Origin: Symbiodinium natans
Taxonomy: Eukaryota > Sar > Dinophyceae > Suessiales > Symbiodiniaceae
Direction: 5' to 3'
DNA: 26,098 bases
Assembly: GCA_905221605.1 (NCBI GenBank)
Contig: CAJNDS010001255.1
Location: 1 to 26,098, forward strand
Both the position numbers and the translations under genes were made by a program. This document shows positions 23,098 through 26,098 of the stretch, one piece after another (the stretch's first letter is position 1; every line of letters starts with the position of its first letter). The notes beneath the pieces were generated by a model. The model saw only the letters and a program-made list of their open reading frames with translations. It did no database searches and had not been told where the DNA came from.

Positions 23098-24464
23098 TTA
23101 TGAGGGTCTCCGAATGTGTTTGGAGATTTCCTGATCCAAGCTTAGACCCGGAGCCTTTAACGCTTTTACACCGGTTTGAACTGGTGACAGTTGATACTTT
23201 TACCTTGCTGAGATTCTGAATATGTTGGAGGACTTTGCCAGCAGTTCTCGAAATTCTGGACGATGTTTGCACAATACGTAGGTCCTGTGGTCAGCACAAT
23301 TGAATTGCCAGATGGCCCAAAGCGCCTTGACTAAGCCACTAAGCCACGTACCCCTTCCCTAACCCAATAATAGGGCAGATATTTGCACACAGGCGACACT
23401 GGGGCGAGCGTTGTTTAACGCCGGACACCTCGAGGCTTGTGGTTCGAAGGGGATTCGTGGCCGAGTGAACATTCTTAGACGGGGATCTCCAGATTTTGAG
23501 CGCAATTGCTTCGGTCGAGGGAACTCAGCTCGATACATGATACCGAGACAGGCATCGACCGAAGATGCGAACAGACATGTCGGTGCACGGATGATTCCGG
23601 TTGTTCCTTGCACCAGTTGCACTATTTCAACCCGAAGCCTTTCAAGTTCAAGCCATGCACAAGCAACAATGCCGTGCGAATTGAACAAGCAGTTGCCTCA
23701 AGCAGTCCAATTTTCCACCGGGTTGCTGTACGAATCTCCTCGGAGCTTGAGGATGCAGTCACCCAGTTCGAGGAAGCGTTGCAGCTGGCAAAAGGCAACA
23801 GCCTCCCTGCTGATGGCTAATGGGGCAGTTGTGTAGGTTCCTGTTCGCAAGGGGGAGAAGGTTTACGGTTTACCAATTCCACTCCAAGGTACTCCTCCGC
23901 CACCTTTACGCCAAGTCGCCTCTAGCATGTGAGGAGCGAGATTCCCCGTAAGCGTGGCATATTTCTGCAGCGCAGCTTCGAGGGCCCAAAAACCAACATG
24001 AAGCCTTGCTATGCATGACACAAGCTCGTGGTAGTCGATGAAGATGTCGTACCTTGTGGTGATTTCTTCGTGGGTGAGTGGGCTGGATTGATTGACAGAA
24101 ATGCTGCGGTCGGTTTCATGTTTCTCTCCCTTACGATCACATCCATTCAGCAGTCACCTTCATTTCATGTTGCAGCTTTTTGGAGGTACTGGGTCGCTGG
24201 TCGAGGGATTATGAAGAACCACGAGGTAGAAATTTCCTGACTCTCCGAAGCCCTTAAAAGACTGAAAAGCCATCAGCGTCCTAAAGCCCTCGGTCGCCAA
24301 GATGCCGACTGGGCCACAGAGCTCGGCGCAGAGTTGGTCGAGTTCAGCAGCCTCTTGCACCAGCCACCTGGAATGCCATAAATGCCCGAAAGTGAATGTG
24401 AATTGGAGCATATCTCTACGGAAGATCCTGCCTGATCCGGCCGAAGTGTGGACTCATTTGTCAT
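23098..24464 (-). CDS. Small alpha-helical protein of unknown function, six exons
   Basis: Family not recognised. Read on the minus strand, exons are 24432-24464, 24296-24351, 23920-24052, 23747-23802, 23587-23638 and 23098-23154; phases agree and give 128 aa ending in TAA. Segments in order: MTNESTLRPDQ; AAELDQLCAELCGPVGIL; YDIFIDYHELVSCIARLHVG then FWALEAALQKYATLTGNLAP; AVAFCQLQRFLELGDCILK; LRVEIVQLVQGTTGIIR; APGLSLDQEISKHIRRPS. Composition is amphipathic-helical, with no signal peptide and no clear membrane segment. Four introns have GC donors and one has GA. In-frame upstream ATG codons allow a start at 24488 (MPMLEKIS...). It is convergent with the secreted-protein gene and divergent from the next gene. 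The main doubt is that plus-strand frames are also open across 23690-23818. Confidence 0.58.
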
Positions 24465-24810
24465 GGAAATTTTCTCTAACATCGGCATTGCGTTGTCGGC
24501 ATCATAGTATCGGTCTAGAGGTTGTGTTAACAGAGTGCAGCAAGAGTTTGAAGTGTCGCTATGTGTGCGTGTGTGTGTGTGTGTGTGTTCTTCTTTTGTT
24601 CCTTTTTGGGGGAAGGGTGTCTGGCTTCGGAAGCTCCATCTTTTGGATGTATGTTGCTGCCTTGTCCAAGTTTAAGGATGTGGCTTGGAGAAGCTCCTAG
24701 ATCTTGCTGCTGGACTTCTTTTGTCTATTGGAAATTCCATCTATAGTTGTCTTCTCTGTCAAGCTTCTGGGACCGTTTGCCTTCTTCGGAGGCTTGTAAG
24801 AATCTTCAGC
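24465..24810. other. Divergent intergenic region
   Basis: About 350 bases between the start of the minus-strand gene and the proposed plus-strand start at 24811. It holds a (GT)n microsatellite and pyrimidine-rich stretches ahead of both possible starts. It could be a shared promoter region; no specific element is visible. Confidence 0.4.
24561..24588. repeat. (GT)n microsatellite
   Basis: ATGTGTGCGTGTG... alternating GT run with one GC interruption, between two divergent genes. Confidence 0.95.
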
Positions 24811-25067
24811 ATGCCCACAGAAACGGCGCTGCCTCGAAGGCACTGGATGGAGTACCATGACGTCCTGCTGCCACTGAGGCCGGAAGAGAGAAGAAAAGAG
24901 CGAGAGAGAGGCAGCGGCGCCGTGCCCTTGGAGATTCCTATCATTCCCATGGGACATGAAGCATCAGCGAAGCATCAGTGAAGCATCCCTCCGTTGCTGG
25001 AGGCCAGGTGTGGAGCTGCGCGTGCGGCAGGCGTTAGATTGCCGCTACTGCAAGCTCTCGCTCCGTG
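24811..25067 (+). CDS. Possible 5' exons of an unidentified gene
   Basis: The ATG at 24811 follows a pyrimidine-containing stretch ending in TCTTCAG, a plausible cis or trans acceptor. The first exon 24811-24952 reads MPTETALPRRHWMEYHDVLL, then a charged part (RPEERRKERER), then AVPLEIPIIPMG. A GA donor (GACATG) could join to an acceptor CCAG at 25004-25007, giving VELRVRQALDCRYCKLSLRG in frame. Family not recognised. Downstream exons could not be assigned, so the gene is incomplete here and may run off the window. Confidence 0.35.
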
Positions 25068-25084
25068 GCACACAAAGGACTTTG

Positions 25085-25085
<1 letters not shown>

Positions 25086-25117
<32 letters not shown>
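25086..25117. repeat. (CA)n microsatellite
   Basis: About 16 CA units, followed by AGAGTCTCACTCTCACTT. Confidence 0.97.
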
Positions 25118-25121
<4 letters not shown>

Positions 25122-25158
25122 CTCACTCTCACTTACTTCACACATTCAGACCGCCAGC

Positions 25159-25278
25159 ATGTCACAACTCACAGCTGATGCGTTCAGTTTTGGTGGTTCC
25201 GTTGGACAGCTCCATATCACACAGGGAATCCTGAAGCACAAAGAAAATGGCGGTGTCAAGCACGAGGCTGCGGCATAG
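25159..25278 (+). CDS. Short ORF, 39 aa, doubtful
   Basis: An ATG in a fair context opens a 39-codon frame beginning MSQLTADAFSFGGSVGQLHI and ending KHEAAA before TAG. Composition is protein-like but no family is recognised. It could be an exon of the preceding gene, a small gene or chance. Confidence 0.2.
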   Translation: MSQLTADAFSFGGSVGQLHITQGILKHKENGGVKHEAAA

Positions 25279-26098
25279 CAGTTGCAGAAGTCAGTCACAA
25301 GAGCCATCCTAGCCCTGAGCAAGTTAAGGAACGCAGAGCTCGGCCCTGGGGGGGCTGTTTGGGCCGCTGGCTGCATCCTGGCGACCCAGGCTGCGGAAAT
25401 CGTGGGCGCACTCGGGCCGAGGCTTCCCCCTGTGGGCTTCCCCCGTCCTTTCCGAGCTTTCGGACGTGTGGTTTTTCAGGGATTCGTCAGCAGGTCTTTG
25501 CCAGCGCCTTTTGGTGCGTGTCATCACATCATGTGCCCAGGCTATTGGCAGCTAAAGGTACGATAGTTGCCGGCTTGAGCCCCAGCCCATGCCTCTAAGA
25601 TTGGCTGCAATGTTCCCCTGGGTTCATTTGCTTACTCGCTGCGGTTGTTTGTACTTATTGTTTGGGGGCAGCTTCTGCGGCATCGTATGATCAAGCCAGG
25701 TTTAGGACCGAGCTGCTCGGCTCTTGAGCAATTGTCATTGCTCTCACGTGTTCACACCAACTTGGCATTTTACCCGATCGCGGTTGTACAGTAGGGCTGT
25801 CAATCTGTGCACCGCAGAGCCCCGAAAGCAGCCTCGCTACAGCAACCGGTATATTCCAAGTTTGGCATGTTTGTTGACCTTCGCTCTTGTTGAAGTTATG
25901 CTTCTTGCTTGTTTGTCTGTTTGTTTCTTTGATTGGTTATTCTTTCTTGTTTTTCTTGCCGTTGTTCTTGCTGTTGCCGTTGCCGTTGCTGCAAGCAAAA
26001 TCCCACACCCTCATAACAACAAGCAAAAAGAAACATTTCCAACCCCTGAGGCCACGGATCCTGGAGCTTGGCTCAGGAACCGGTGCGGGCGGCCTGGC
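25279..26098. other. Right-hand region without a supported gene
   Basis: The frame at 25282-25566 contains a protein-like stretch (AILALSKLRNAELGPGG) but no start, phase-matched junction or family match. At 25905-25995 there is a T/G-rich tract with repeated TTGTTT, TTCTTG and TTGCCG words. The window ends without a clear gene. Confidence 0.4.

Noticed and set aside
24302-24700. Plus-strand frame opposite exons 1 and 2 of the minus-strand gene
   Set aside because: Its sequence is Ser/Cys/Trp-rich and runs into the GT repeat; the minus strand gives clean phase-matched exons.
1-26098. Prokaryotic operon, CRISPR array, prophage or tRNA/rRNA genes
   Set aside because: No long continuous genes, no regular spacer-repeat array and no recognisable structural RNA; the split FNR gene shows the DNA is eukaryotic nuclear.

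Overview
The window looks like nuclear DNA of a photosynthetic dinoflagellate. Three things point there: a plastid-type ferredoxin-NADP+ reductase split into many tiny exons; introns that mostly start with GC or GA rather than GT; and a secreted protein with a DDEC...CALAALQ leader motif that I recall from many predicted dinoflagellate proteins. Mono-, di- and tetranucleotide repeats are frequent. Species cannot be told. No bacterial genes, rRNA, tRNA or CRISPR were recognised. Exons were assembled by eye from protein similarity, codon phase and a recurrent AG|G junction rule, so most boundaries can shift by a base or more.

Layout. 1-1348: microsatellite and non-coding DNA. 1349-7957 (+): FNR (petH), 18 inferred exons, about 328 aa. 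7958-9019: intergenic, with a candidate spliced-leader acceptor at 8968. 9020 to about 21083 (+): one large gene, 16 inferred exons, about 412 aa, for a secreted cysteine-containing protein with a Pro/Tyr/Met-rich linker; its last exon is uncertain. 21084-23097: intergenic, with an AT microsatellite and decayed ~50-bp repeats. 23098-24464 (-): a small alpha-helical protein of unknown function, six exons, about 128 aa, convergent with the previous gene. 24811 onward (+): start of a possible fourth gene, divergent from the third; only two exons could be proposed.

Function. FNR ends photosynthetic linear electron flow in the plastid by moving electrons from ferredoxin to NADP+. The second product is probably exported to the cell surface or endomembrane system. 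Nothing ties the four genes into one pathway; this is ordinary eukaryotic gene spacing. The most informative features are the splice-site chemistry and the short repeats at intron ends.
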